A stretch of 64,000 nucleotides of DNA from Promethearchaeota archaeon (GCA_019058425.1 JAHPYZ010000004.1:35393-99392); one strand, 5' to 3'; shown: positions 51,016 to 61,906, counted from the first letter of the stretch. Made by a program: numbers and translations. The notes: a model not told the origin generated them from the sequence alone.

Positions 51016-51059
51016 ATTCATTAAATTTTTATTTTTAGAGAACACATATTTCAATTATC

Positions 51060-52253
51060 ATGATTAATCAAAATTTTGATGAATGGATACGATCTTTATA
51101 TTTTCCTCATAATAATATCTTTATTTTGATAATTTTATCATTTGTAATATTAATTTCTGTTGGTTTATTCGCAGTCATTCTAATACACAACCAAAAGTTG
51201 AACAACAAATTAAAAGTGGTTCTGTTATCAATTTCATTCATCTTTGGGGGCATAATTTTAGGTGGTGTTCCCAATGTGGTATTAGTAATTCAACATATTT
51301 TTGCTGATATTCTTTTTCCAAATCGCTTAGTATCCCTGTTGATTAGAATTTCGATTTTTCTAGGACTTACTTTAGTTTTTGGTAGAATTTTTTGTGGTTA
51401 TGTATGCCCTTTAGGAGCCATGCAAGAAATGGCTTCTATGATACGTTTCAAACCAAAATTTGATTATGACAGGAAATTTTGGAAAAAGAAAAACTATCTT
51501 CGCTGGGGATTCTTTATATTTTATGCCATAGCTTCAATGATTTGGGGATTAGAAGCAACATTATTTATGAATCCTATTAATGGGTTTCTTATATATTGGA
51601 CACCATTAAATGTGGTGATTTTTATCGCTTTCATTATATTTTTATTGACCATGTTAATCAGTATCTTCATATATCGTCCCTATTGTAGATTTTCCTGTCC
51701 ATTCGGTGCCTTAGCATTTTTATTTGGTAAGGTTAGCCCTTTGAAGATAAGAAGAACTCCTAATTGTATTGAATGTGGAATATGTGAAAAAATCTGTCCT
51801 ACTTTAGAAGGTTTTGATATCAGCGAGAAAGGGGAATGTTATTATTGCTATCGTTGTATAGACTTTTGTACCAATGAGATGTTTATCGACACTGGAAAAA
51901 TTGCTCAAATAAATAGACTTCTTACTACATATTCATTAGATTTTGATTCAATATCAAAAGATAAATATTTTGATCAGATTATCAAGAGTATCATTAGATT
52001 ACTAATACCCTATAAACGTTCACGTGCTTTAGAACAATTTAATGATGCCCTTAACAATAAAAAAGATATGTCTCAAGAAGCAATTCAAAATATCGTAATA
52101 AGATTAAGAACAATATTTCCAAAGGAGATAGAACAATTCAACCTTTCAAACTATAAAAATTGGATCATAGAAAATGAGTCTAGATGGAAGGAAAAAATTG
52201 AACCAATACATCTAGATAAATTATTCTATGGTTTGAAAAAGGAAACTCAATGA
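51060..52253 (+). CDS. NapH/CcoG-like polytopic 4Fe-4S protein with cytosolic C-terminal extension
   Basis: RIFCGYVCPLGAMQEM, YRPYCRFSCPFGAL, CIECGICEKICPT...CYYCYRCIDFC; multiple TMs. Confidence 0.85.
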   Translation: MINQNFDEWIRSLYFPHNNIFILIILSFVILISVGLFAVILIHNQKLNNKLKVVLLSISFIFGGIILGGVPNVVLVIQHIFADILFPNRLVSLLIRISIFLGLTLVFGRIFCGYVCPLGAMQEMASMIRFKPKFDYDRKFWKKKNYLRWGFFIFYAIASMIWGLEATLFMNPINGFLIYWTPLNVVIFIAFIIFLLTMLISIFIYRPYCRFSCPFGALAFLFGKVSPLKIRRTPNCIECGICEKICPTLEGFDISEKGECYYCYRCIDFCTNEMFIDTGKIAQINRLLTTYSLDFDSISKDKYFDQIIKSIIRLLIPYKRSRALEQFNDALNNKKDMSQEAIQNIVIRLRTIFPKEIEQFNLSNYKNWIIENESRWKEKIEPIHLDKLFYGLKKETQ

Positions 52254-52381
52254 ATAATAATCTTTCTAATCTATTAGAAGGATTATTTTTAAATACATAT
52301 TCCACTATTAAATAGATTAGTTAATTATTATTGATTCTGTTTGATTATTATTTAAAATTGTTAAAATTTTAGAGAAGGGGC

Positions 52382-55300
52382 ATGTATATGGAGAAAAAAA
52401 ACCAAAAATTAAATCGAGTTATATTTCTATGTACAATTTCAATATTGATTCTGATTGTTAGTGGTATTTTTACAAACCAATCCAACTTGGGTTTAATAGA
52501 TCATGATAATAAAATAGAAGATGAAAATTATAAAGAAGAATCACCGGAACCACTATTAAGCCAACTTCCTGAAGATGCAGGAGGATATATTTCCTCAAAT
52601 ACCGCTAATTTTAAAACTCTTGAAAACGCATCAAGTACAATTTTGAGAAGGGATTATTTGGCTAATGAAAGTAGTTATTTTAACATTACTACACCTCAAT
52701 CTTGGAATACTTCTTCAATGCAATTTGAAATTGAACCTTATTCTAAAAAGCAAATAATTGCAGATCCCAATTTTAACTCAGAATATGAAGGTGGAACTCA
52801 ATATTGGGACACTGAAGAAGAACAGAGCGGATTTGGTTTTTTTACTCAATATGATTTAGAAAATTATCCTTATGGAATAACACATATATATAATTTAAAA
52901 TCAAGAGATAGTCCAGCATTTTATCAAGGTGACCATGCTTATTGGACGCAGGAAGTTGAAAATTTGAATAATCAAAATTTAAATATTAAAAAAGGGAAAA
53001 TAATACAAGAAAAAGATGAACAAGTTAGAGATTTTGATGATTTTGAAACCGATCCATCCTTTTATAAAGATTTAGATACCCCTTATGGTGGTGATTATGC
53101 CCCAATCTGGGATGTGGTTGATCTTTTTTATGAAGAATCTATCACAAGCCTTAGAGTATTAATTGACCCATATCCTTCTATCGTCGGCGGGAATCCTTCA
53201 GCTGCTTGGTGGTATTACATCATTGCTCCATATGAAATTGATTATGCTCAAATAAAAATTACATGGAGTATTGACGAAATCTCTGAATTTGAGTCAGAAG
53301 ATGAATACGAGGTAATCGCGAGAATAAATAATAAATATATTGATGGAAGGAATCCGATTGCTGAGAGTGGAGAAGACATACCATTTAATGGTTCCAGTAC
53401 AGCTTTAATGGTATATGATAATCCAGAGGTTTCTGGTCCTATTAGTCATGGTACAGTTTCAAGAACATATAATATAACAGACTTAATTAATGGGTTAGTG
53501 GGAATAAATAAGTTTGATTTTGGAGTGTGGGCTAAAAACCCTAGTCATCTTGGAGATGTAGACTTAATTTTAGCAAATTTTGAATCAATAGAGATTATGT
53601 TTAATACAACGACTAAATATGAGGTTGCTAATTTAGGTTATAGATATAAATTAGTTGATGCTGATGCATCTGGAAGCAATCCCTTTTTATTAAGTAATGA
53701 TGCATCTCTCTTCTTATATCTAAGAGATATGGATACAGATCATGAAGAATTAATTAGAGTACTTCCATTCTCAATTACAACGATAAGCTACAAAGATTTT
53801 AGTGATACTCCGTGGATTAACATGAATTTTAGTATTTCTGATAAATACCAAGAGTTTTTAAAAGCTGATAGACTAGAGTTTAAAATTGGAGTATATTTTG
53901 AAAATAATTTCTATGAAAGGACTAATTATTATCATTTTATCGATAATGTTACATTCAGAATAAACTATAACCAATCTGTAATAGATACTCAATTAGAAAT
54001 TAAAGTAGATAATTCCCCATGGGAACTTGTTAGCAATAGTATCCATACAATAAATACATCTAATTGGGTTATTGGAGAACCTCATAGTTTTCAATTTACT
54101 ACATTTAACCTTACCTATATCAATAGATTATATCTTAATATAAAATCTGATTCAAATCTTTATCATATCAATGATTATGGTGCTAAAGCAAGCTATTCGA
54201 TAAGTGGAGCAAATGCACTACAGGGAATATGGAATATTACCTATGATAATATGATATCATATAATTATTTATTATGGGAGAACTATAGCTCTTATTTTAA
54301 TTTATCATCATATTTAATATCAATCATAGATATGCCGGCTTTCGATTTTGAGGGTTCTAACAGTTCGAATTGGGACATATTCACTGCTATTACCCCTAAT
54401 TTTAGAAATTATTCTGCTAATCTCATTAGGTATAATTATTCTGGTTCTTCAAATTATCAAAGTGCATTAATATCAAATGCTTTTCAAGCAGGAAATTGGA
54501 CAATTCAAGGTTATCAACCCAATTATATAACCAATTGCCTTTTTAATACTACAAACAGTTATTTAGGCTACCCTTTGTACTACACAGATGAGATTGTGCA
54601 ATATAATTTCACTGTATTAGAATCTACTAAAGGGAACTATTCTGTTGGTTTATACAATAGTAATGGTGACCTTATGAGTGAATTTCCAAAATATTACTCC
54701 TCTAATGGATTGAATATTATTGGAACAATAGATCTTGCAGAAAAATATACAGTTGGTCATTACTACCTGTACATAAAATGGAATGACACAGCTTCAAATC
54801 CTACAAGTACATTGCGGTTTGGTTCAATAATTAAATCTTTTGTTATTTTTAACAATACATATGCTCAATTTACAAAGGAAACTCCACAAGTTTCATCTGG
54901 AGAAATTGCAGAATTTGCTTTAAACTACACTACATATAAAGGATGGGGTATACCAAATGCTACCATTATAGTGTATGAAAATTCAACTGGAACTGTAAAT
55001 TATTGGGGAGTAGCATGGTCAGGAGCGTATCAAGTTGGAGACATCACATATTTAGGAAATGGAAATTATTCTATTCCACTTATAACAGATCTAGCACCAA
55101 ATGGAACTTACCCCTTATTTTTCTATATTTCAAATTTTCCTAATAAGCCCCACATTCTATCTACAACTTTAAGAGTAATTGCTACAAATTTAATTGAATT
55201 TGACATTACATCAGGTGCTTATTTGGATGTCTCCGAGTGGGTTATTAATTCTGATAATGTTCCCTATGTAAATGATACAGTAAATAGTGTTATTAGAGTA

Positions 55301-58162
55301 AATTTAACAGAGTCTGGAACACCAATAACAGGAGGTTCAGTTGTGGGTCATATAGGAGATTCAGAGAACTTTTTTGAAGCTCAGGAAATTGGAGGTGGAT
55401 TCTATGATATAACCTTAGACACTACGGGTTTCAACGCATCACAAAAGTATGGAAATAGTTACATTGAAAATGAAACGCTAGAAATCAGATGTAGTGCAGA
55501 TGGGTACAATCTTATCAAGGAATATGTCACAATTTTTATAGATAAAATTCCAACAACAATTGAACTCCAAAATATTGATAGTGTTTATGCAGAAGGATCT
55601 ATTACAGCAATCTCAACATTTATGAATCAGATTGATCCTCCCAATCCTAAACCAAACAAAAATGGGAACTTAAATTATTATATTTATAATGGTACGACCC
55701 AAAAACTAAACGGGTCATTAGAGTATCTCTTAAATGGTGTTTATCAAAAAAGTTTCTCTTTGTCAGGTCTATTTGCTGGAGATTATAGTATATATATTAA
55801 TGGAACAGCTTTTAACTGTGAAAGCAGTCAGAGTAATATTATAAATTTTACTATATTATCACAAGAAACTACAAATCTAGATATAACCATTCCAGAAACG
55901 GTAAGAATTTCAAAAGAGTTCCAGATAAAAACAACTTTAAGTTATGCTATAAATGGTACACCAATTCAAAGCCAAGCAGTGAATCTAAATATCTCGATTG
56001 GTCAAACTGAAAATTTTCTTGTTACTACTATGACTGATTCTCTAGGAATTAGTACTTATGATTATATAATTTCCTCCCAATATAAAGACCAGAACATGAC
56101 AATTCAAGCTATTTATGAAGGTCAAAAAAAAATAGCTGCCTCTAGCAATAGTATTACTAAAATAATATATGGTAAATTACCTATCCAAATGGAAATATAT
56201 GATTTTCCAAGTGTTGCAAGAGTTGGATATTCTGCAAGGTATGGATTAAGGATCAATATAAGTGATAGTGGAGAAACTCTCCAAAACAAAGTAGTTCTCT
56301 TTTCAGCTTATTATAATGATGATCTTACTAGTCCTATTATCACATTTCTACTCTATACGGATATTAATGGTCAATGCGAATATACAATAACAGAAATTGA
56401 GGATAGAAAGGCCAATATTACTGTCTATTTCGAATACCTTGGATCATCCACTTTATCCTATAATATAACATCAAGGACTGATTTAATCGAACCAAAATGG
56501 AGTTCTAATTTTACTGTTCAACCTTTACCAAGTATAATTCGCTATGGGCAAACCATCGATTTTGATATGTTATTTTCCTGTGAAAATACATCTATTTCCT
56601 TACTAAATCTACCAGTTCTTTTTATGTTTAAGTATGAAGGGACAATAGAGAGTTATAACACAATAATATCAATAAATAATACGTTGCTTTATTCATATCA
56701 AATAGCTGATTCTTTTCATGGTAATTTAAACTGCTCTATTATTTTCGAAGGGACAAACAGAATAGAAGGAGGTTTACTTAATTATAGTTTAGTTATTAAC
56801 CCAAAATCAATAGTACAGCTTGCATTTATAGGAACTCTCAGAACCCAGTATATGCATGGTTCCTACTCCTTTCACGTATCTGTTGAAAATGAATTAGGAG
56901 AGCCTTTAGATGGGCTATTAATATTATTCCAAATTTTAAGAAATAACGGAGAAGAACTCGCTAATTATACTGCTATTTGCGAGGATGGACTTGCTGTAGG
57001 AGCCCTAGATCTCCCGTTAGGAAATAATTATAGGATTCAAGTCCGATTTTTTGCTGAAAGCTATTATGAAGGTGCAATTATAACTTCAGAGAGAATACGC
57101 GTAGTAAATGAATTTATTATTTTCTTAGATTATTTACCATACATACTGTTAGCTCTAGGTATTACAGCTGCTGCTTCATTTACCGTATATCGGGTCGTTA
57201 TCGTCCCTAGAAGACGAAGGAGAATAGAATCATTAAAAATGCTTTATCAAAAACTATCTGATGTTGAAAATCTTCAGTACTTAATTGTTTTGACAAAAGA
57301 TGGGGGTTTACCTTGTTATAGTAAAAGCCTAGCAGATGTCCCAATTGATGAAACGCTTGTTTCTGGATTTTTAAGTGCCATATCTAGTTTTGGTACAGAG
57401 ATAGGAAAAAAAATTCAGGAAGGAGAAGGAGGTCTGGAAGAATTATCATACCGACAATTTAAGATAATAATCAATGAAGGGAAATTTATAAGAGTCGCAC
57501 TACTTCTTTTAAAACGTCCTAGTGAGTCCTTGAAAGTAAAGTTAAGAAACTTTAATAAAACGTTCGAAGAAGTATACGAGAGTGAACTAAAAAGTTTCTC
57601 CGGAGCTGTGTTTGATGATATTGCTGTTACTAAGTTGATTGAAGATGTTTTTGAGGCGGATCTTTTATATCCTCATCAAGTTATTGAAACTAAAGTAGAC
57701 AACTATATGAAATCTGCTACATCAAACAATATTGATAAAAAAATTATCATTATTGCTCGAGGAGAAGAGTTTGAATCAAATTTCTACTTAAGAGATTTAA
57801 TTAATCATCTTAAAACTAGAGGGATAGAGGAAATCAAATCGTTTGACAGCATACAGAAAATGAAACAAAATAAAATTGTGTTCGCTATTAACCCAAGAAC
57901 TAATTATTTAATTGAAGACTTTAAAAGGTATATAAAACACATGGACTCTGATGATAGAAACGTACTTTTCGCAATTTTTAATGGTAATAACGACATAATG
58001 GGTATTAGAAAGTATTTGAAAAAAGCTAATCTCATTATACCTGCAGATATTGACCGAAATATTGAAAAATTAAAAAGATTAAAATTAATTGATGAAGTAA
58101 ATAGGATTAATGATAATGGTAGTGCAGTTGCTACTCTCTTAAAATTAATTCCAGATTTATAA
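52382..58162 (+). CDS. Giant single-pass surface protein: signal/TM, ~1550-aa Ig-like ectodomain, TM, basic stop-transfer, cytosolic longin/roadblock-like domain plus extra C-terminal domain
   Basis: N-terminal VIFLCTISILILIVSGIF; many N-x-S/T and Ig-like beta segments; TM YLPYILLALGITAAASFTVYRVVIV then PRRRRR; tail LQYLIVLTKDGGLPCYSKSLADVPIDETLVSGFLSAISSFGTEI...FNKTFEEVYESELKSFSGAV. Confidence 0.85.
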   Translation: MYMEKKNQKLNRVIFLCTISILILIVSGIFTNQSNLGLIDHDNKIEDENYKEESPEPLLSQLPEDAGGYISSNTANFKTLENASSTILRRDYLANESSYFNITTPQSWNTSSMQFEIEPYSKKQIIADPNFNSEYEGGTQYWDTEEEQSGFGFFTQYDLENYPYGITHIYNLKSRDSPAFYQGDHAYWTQEVENLNNQNLNIKKGKIIQEKDEQVRDFDDFETDPSFYKDLDTPYGGDYAPIWDVVDLFYEESITSLRVLIDPYPSIVGGNPSAAWWYYIIAPYEIDYAQIKITWSIDEISEFESEDEYEVIARINNKYIDGRNPIAESGEDIPFNGSSTALMVYDNPEVSGPISHGTVSRTYNITDLINGLVGINKFDFGVWAKNPSHLGDVDLILANFESIEIMFNTTTKYEVANLGYRYKLVDADASGSNPFLLSNDASLFLYLRDMDTDHEELIRVLPFSITTISYKDFSDTPWINMNFSISDKYQEFLKADRLEFKIGVYFENNFYERTNYYHFIDNVTFRINYNQSVIDTQLEIKVDNSPWELVSNSIHTINTSNWVIGEPHSFQFTTFNLTYINRLYLNIKSDSNLYHINDYGAKASYSISGANALQGIWNITYDNMISYNYLLWENYSSYFNLSSYLISIIDMPAFDFEGSNSSNWDIFTAITPNFRNYSANLIRYNYSGSSNYQSALISNAFQAGNWTIQGYQPNYITNCLFNTTNSYLGYPLYYTDEIVQYNFTVLESTKGNYSVGLYNSNGDLMSEFPKYYSSNGLNIIGTIDLAEKYTVGHYYLYIKWNDTASNPTSTLRFGSIIKSFVIFNNTYAQFTKETPQVSSGEIAEFALNYTTYKGWGIPNATIIVYENSTGTVNYWGVAWSGAYQVGDITYLGNGNYSIPLITDLAPNGTYPLFFYISNFPNKPHILSTTLRVIATNLIEFDITSGAYLDVSEWVINSDNVPYVNDTVNSVIRVNLTESGTPITGGSVVGHIGDSENFFEAQEIGGGFYDITLDTTGFNASQKYGNSYIENETLEIRCSADGYNLIKEYVTIFIDKIPTTIELQNIDSVYAEGSITAISTFMNQIDPPNPKPNKNGNLNYYIYNGTTQKLNGSLEYLLNGVYQKSFSLSGLFAGDYSIYINGTAFNCESSQSNIINFTILSQETTNLDITIPETVRISKEFQIKTTLSYAINGTPIQSQAVNLNISIGQTENFLVTTMTDSLGISTYDYIISSQYKDQNMTIQAIYEGQKKIAASSNSITKIIYGKLPIQMEIYDFPSVARVGYSARYGLRINISDSGETLQNKVVLFSAYYNDDLTSPIITFLLYTDINGQCEYTITEIEDRKANITVYFEYLGSSTLSYNITSRTDLIEPKWSSNFTVQPLPSIIRYGQTIDFDMLFSCENTSISLLNLPVLFMFKYEGTIESYNTIISINNTLLYSYQIADSFHGNLNCSIIFEGTNRIEGGLLNYSLVINPKSIVQLAFIGTLRTQYMHGSYSFHVSVENELGEPLDGLLILFQILRNNGEELANYTAICEDGLAVGALDLPLGNNYRIQVRFFAESYYEGAIITSERIRVVNEFIIFLDYLPYILLALGITAAASFTVYRVVIVPRRRRRIESLKMLYQKLSDVENLQYLIVLTKDGGLPCYSKSLADVPIDETLVSGFLSAISSFGTEIGKKIQEGEGGLEELSYRQFKIIINEGKFIRVALLLLKRPSESLKVKLRNFNKTFEEVYESELKSFSGAVFDDIAVTKLIEDVFEADLLYPHQVIETKVDNYMKSATSNNIDKKIIIIARGEEFESNFYLRDLINHLKTRGIEEIKSFDSIQKMKQNKIVFAINPRTNYLIEDFKRYIKHMDSDDRNVLFAIFNGNNDIMGIRKYLKKANLIIPADIDRNIEKLKRLKLIDEVNRINDNGSAVATLLKLIPDL

Positions 58163-58182
58163 TTATTAAATATAAAAAAAAA

Positions 58183-59700
58183 TTAAATTTTTGTTCTTTT
58201 AAAAGATTTCCTTTCACGTTTACATATAATTTGGGCTAAATCTCTTCCGCTTAAAAATGCGGTGGGTACTCCACCTCCAGGTTGAACCCACTGACCAATC
58301 ATATAGAAATTTTGGAGCTTTGGTAGTTCTTTTTTAATAGGTTTATTTTCAAATATGTTCTCATTTGCCCAACCTTGTATAGACCCCTTCCAGTTATGAG
58401 TAAATCTATGATAACTCACAGGAGTTGCTACATCTACCATGTCAATATTTCGCTTTAAACCATCTAAGTGAATATCCACTAATTCAATAATTTTTTCGGC
58501 GATTACAGTTTTAATTTCTCTGTATTTTTCTCTATTCTCTGATCTCAATTCTGACCAAAATTCAAAATTTTTTGTTTCTAAGGGAATATTAATAAACGTT
58601 TTACCTTTCGGTGCTAAAGTAGGGTCATAATTGAATATTCTTACTTTTAAATAATTGTAAATAGAGCCATCTTGTAATGAAAGTGGATGTTCTAGATTAA
58701 TAATCAGAGTCCCTGGTTCATTTTCAAAAGTTTTATTCACGCCTAAAGATATATTTATAAGGGAAGGATTTAGTTCCTTTGTTTTGTAGATGTCAAGTAG
58801 TTTTTTGTATACATATCTACCGTTTAATAGATGAAAAATTGTTGTCCTTCCATCCATTGCACTGATGACAATATCTGCATTGTATGTTTCACCATTTTCT
58901 AAGGTTATTCCGCATGCTTTATCTAATTTGGGACTACCATTAGGAATTGTATTAATTTTTGAAACTTTAGAATTATAACGAATTTTACCACATAATTCCA
59001 AATATTTTCTTTCAAATAATTTACTAAATTTTAAGGATCCCCCGATTGGATAGCCTGAACGTCTTAAGTCCATTTCGGACAATACAAACATTTCAAATAG
59101 TATAGGAGATATAAAGCTTTTTGTAGCTTCGCTTAAAAAAGGATTCTTGAATTGGTTAGAAAATTCTTCTGCGGACATATTAAGCCATTTTTTCATAACA
59201 CCTAACATTGGGGTAAACTTGATCATTTTGATGTAATCAAGAACATTAAAAAATTCTCTTGGTTTTTTCAGCATAACTTCATAGGCTTTAGTGTCCTGAA
59301 GTTTGCGAACTCCATTAATGAAATCCTCAATTACAGTGCTATCTTCAGGGGATATTTCTTTCATATAATTTTCTAATCGATTTAAATTAGAATATTCAAA
59401 AAATCTTCTATTGTGTTTAGTTATAATGACGAATTTTGTATCCGAATCATAGAAATCTATTTTATCCATCTCGATTAACTCATTCCAAAGATGATAAAGA
59501 GGATGACTTGGTGAGGATCCTAATAAACCATGTATACAGCCATCAATGGTATATCCTTTCCTTTTCCAAGAGGTAATCAATCCTCCTGGTAAATTGTGGG
59601 CTTCAAAAATTTCAGTGTCAAACCCATTCATTTGTAAATAACAGCCTGCGGATAACCCCGCCAAACCTGCTCCAATTATAATAACTTTCTTCTTACTCAT
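58183..59700 (-). CDS. Phytoene desaturase/CrtI-like NAD(P)/FAD oxidoreductase
   Basis: KKVIIIGAGLAGLSAGCYLQMNGFDTEIFEAHNLPGGLITSWKRKGYTIDGCIHGLLG; C-terminal QWVQPGGGVPTAFLSGRDLAQIICK. Confidence 0.92.
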   Translation of the reverse strand: MSKKKVIIIGAGLAGLSAGCYLQMNGFDTEIFEAHNLPGGLITSWKRKGYTIDGCIHGLLGSSPSHPLYHLWNELIEMDKIDFYDSDTKFVIITKHNRRFFEYSNLNRLENYMKEISPEDSTVIEDFINGVRKLQDTKAYEVMLKKPREFFNVLDYIKMIKFTPMLGVMKKWLNMSAEEFSNQFKNPFLSEATKSFISPILFEMFVLSEMDLRRSGYPIGGSLKFSKLFERKYLELCGKIRYNSKVSKINTIPNGSPKLDKACGITLENGETYNADIVISAMDGRTTIFHLLNGRYVYKKLLDIYKTKELNPSLINISLGVNKTFENEPGTLIINLEHPLSLQDGSIYNYLKVRIFNYDPTLAPKGKTFINIPLETKNFEFWSELRSENREKYREIKTVIAEKIIELVDIHLDGLKRNIDMVDVATPVSYHRFTHNWKGSIQGWANENIFENKPIKKELPKLQNFYMIGQWVQPGGGVPTAFLSGRDLAQIICKRERKSFKRTKI

Positions 59701-60306
59701 TTAATCATTACCATTTTGTTTAATTACATTATCAATAATAGTATCCAAAAAAGTATCACGTTGCTTCTTATTATAGAAATCTAAATCTATGAATTTTTTC
59801 ATAATATCAGCTCTTAAAAAAGCAACTTGAGACGAGGATATGATGGTATGGGCAATTATTCTTATCTCCTGTTCTGTTTTAGTATTTTGATAAATTTCAC
59901 GGAAAATCATCATGTATTTTTCAATCGATCTCATAGCATTATCATCTTCAGCTGGATTCAAAAAATCATGGATAATTGAAACTCTTCCAAATATAGGATT
60001 ACTATCAATCAAATCACCTGTTCCTTTTAGCATGATCTTAAGTTTCTCAATCGGTTTTTGGGTCATCTTTTCATAAATCGGATCCCATTGGTCAATAATG
60101 GCATTTGTATCTTTCCTAACTGCTTCATTTATTAGATTTTCTTTTGTTCTAAAATGATAATTTATTAATCCTACTCCTTTTATACCTGCTCTTTTAACGA
60201 TTTTCCGAATTGATATTTTGCTAATATCACCAATTTCCTTCATTAATTCGATGGTAGCATCAATAATTTTTTGTTTTGTATTTTCTACATCTACATTTTT
60301 TATCAT
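59701..60306 (-). CDS. TetR family regulator
   Basis: KQKIIDATIELMKEIGDISKISIRKIVKRAGIKGVGLINYHFRTKENLINEAV. Confidence 0.9.
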   Translation of the reverse strand: MIKNVDVENTKQKIIDATIELMKEIGDISKISIRKIVKRAGIKGVGLINYHFRTKENLINEAVRKDTNAIIDQWDPIYEKMTQKPIEKLKIMLKGTGDLIDSNPIFGRVSIIHDFLNPAEDDNAMRSIEKYMMIFREIYQNTKTEQEIRIIAHTIISSSQVAFLRADIMKKFIDLDFYNKKQRDTFLDTIIDNVIKQNGND

Positions 60307-60319
60307 TTATCATCACTTT

Positions 60320-60363
60320 GAACAGTGTTTTGAACAATGTTCTACAAATATTGTACAGTGTTC
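60320..60363. promoter_or_regulatory. Candidate triple TetR operator array
   Basis: GAACAGTGTTt (60320), GAACAATGTTC (60332), GTACAGTGTTC (60353): three variants of GAACARTGTTC just upstream of the TetR start. Confidence 0.7.
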
Positions 60364-60520
60364 TATCTTTTTAAATGTTTTGATCAAATTGAAGGAAAAA
60401 AAAATGTAAAAACAATTAATTCCACTGTTGAAAATATCTTTCCTATAAAATATTTTGGTGAAAATTGTAGAATATAATCAAGAAAATAATAAAAAGTCCA
60501 GTAAAGTTCCAGAAGCTAAT

Positions 60521-60709
60521 TCATATTTTTGATGATGAGATAAATTTAACTGGTGAAGACTCACAATCTTGCATTACTGTCAGAATTTCCTTTTTTAAAG
60601 CTCTTAGCTTTTTTAATCTTTCTCTAAAAATCTCAAATTGCGTTTGATTAAATAATTCCAGGTTAGATGCAATCTGTTTATCAATTTCATGAATGAAAGA
60701 TTTAATCAT
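60521..60709 (-). CDS. Small helical protein, unknown function
   Basis: 62 aa amphipathic/coiled composition; isolated ORF. Confidence 0.4.
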   Translation of the reverse strand: MIKSFIHEIDKQIASNLELFNQTQFEIFRERLKKLRALKKEILTVMQDCESSPVKFISSSKI

Positions 60710-60809
60710 ACTAGTGATTTTGATTCAGTGTATTTAAAGAACAAGGTATAAAGTTACCCAATGGATATCAAAGATAAAATTAAATTAAAAAAAATTAAAA
60801 AAAAATGAT

Positions 60810-61046
60810 TTATTTAGAGTTTTTGAGTTTTTTATATAATTTATTAACCTGACTACATCCCGTATTACTTCCGTCTTCTGCATTTGCGAAGCATCTTTTC
60901 TCGGGACTGTTAGTGAATCTTGCACAGCCCCAACACCACATTTTATTAAAAGAAACCGATTTTTCCTTATTTATAGTACGCACTTGTTCACATAATTCTA
61001 ATGCTTCGTCAAATTCCAACCTAAATTTGTCCATATTTTTTATCAC
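60810..61046 (-). CDS. Small Cys-rich protein
   Basis: MWCWGCARFTNSPEKRCFANAEDGSNTGCSQVNKLY. Confidence 0.55.
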   Translation of the reverse strand: MIKNMDKFRLEFDEALELCEQVRTINKEKSVSFNKMWCWGCARFTNSPEKRCFANAEDGSNTGCSQVNKLYKKLKNSK

Positions 61047-61059
61047 TTCTTACTCTGTT

Positions 61060-61725
61060 TTATTCCATTATTAAGTTTTTTCTTTGGGTTCCTTTTTCAT
61101 GCAAATAATTAGCTATATACCAACCAAGAAAACCGCCTATTACTCCCTGAATAATTGAATATGGTATCAGAAAGTAATTGTATGTAAGAAAATCATCAGT
61201 TCCAGGGACATTTAAGCCTGATTTATAAAGAGTTGTTAAGGCTAAAATACTCAATAAGATTATACTGATTGAAGAGATTAATGAGGAAATTAGAACTGCT
61301 TTTCTCTCATCTTTAGCAGGCTTGAATAACCATAGAGATAGATCTATTGAAAATCCATAAGCTACATAGATTAAAGCCCAATATACAGCACTCGAAGGAG
61401 AAGCTAAAGTATCTTGTATCTGCCATTCTATTACCAATTCAATAGGAATTCCTAAAAGCCCATTTATTCCAAAAAGGAAAGTAGCTGTACCTTTTGTCTT
61501 CAAATTAACTACGAAAAAATAGGTTACCATCATTAGAAAAATCAATACAAAATAAATGTAAATATAACCAATATCTAACCATACTATGTCAAAAAATACA
61601 GTAAATATACCCGTTAGGACGGCTATGAGCATGAAACCAATAATATTCAATCCAAAGGATCGTTTAGTCCAAGGATTATACCAACCTAAATTTTGACTTT
61701 GATTCAAAATTATTAATTCTTTCAA
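61060..61725 (-). CDS. Multi-TM membrane protein
   Basis: About six hydrophobic segments; 13 bp upstream of the Cys-rich ORF on the same strand. Confidence 0.65.
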   Translation of the reverse strand: MKELIILNQSQNLGWYNPWTKRSFGLNIIGFMLIAVLTGIFTVFFDIVWLDIGYIYIYFVLIFLMMVTYFFVVNLKTKGTATFLFGINGLLGIPIELVIEWQIQDTLASPSSAVYWALIYVAYGFSIDLSLWLFKPAKDERKAVLISSLISSISIILLSILALTTLYKSGLNVPGTDDFLTYNYFLIPYSIIQGVIGGFLGWYIANYLHEKGTQRKNLIME

Positions 61726-61906
61726 TTTTTTTGCATCCTTTTAATTTTTTTTTCTAAGTTTGTATGAAAAACTGGATGAAATTTCACTGTTTTGCTTATG
61801 TATTGCGAGAAGTTTGAGATATTTAAAGTCTGTGGCGATTTCAATCCGATTAATAGGACACAAGTTTTGAAAAAAATGTACAGTTTCAAAAAAATAATAA
61901 AGGAAA

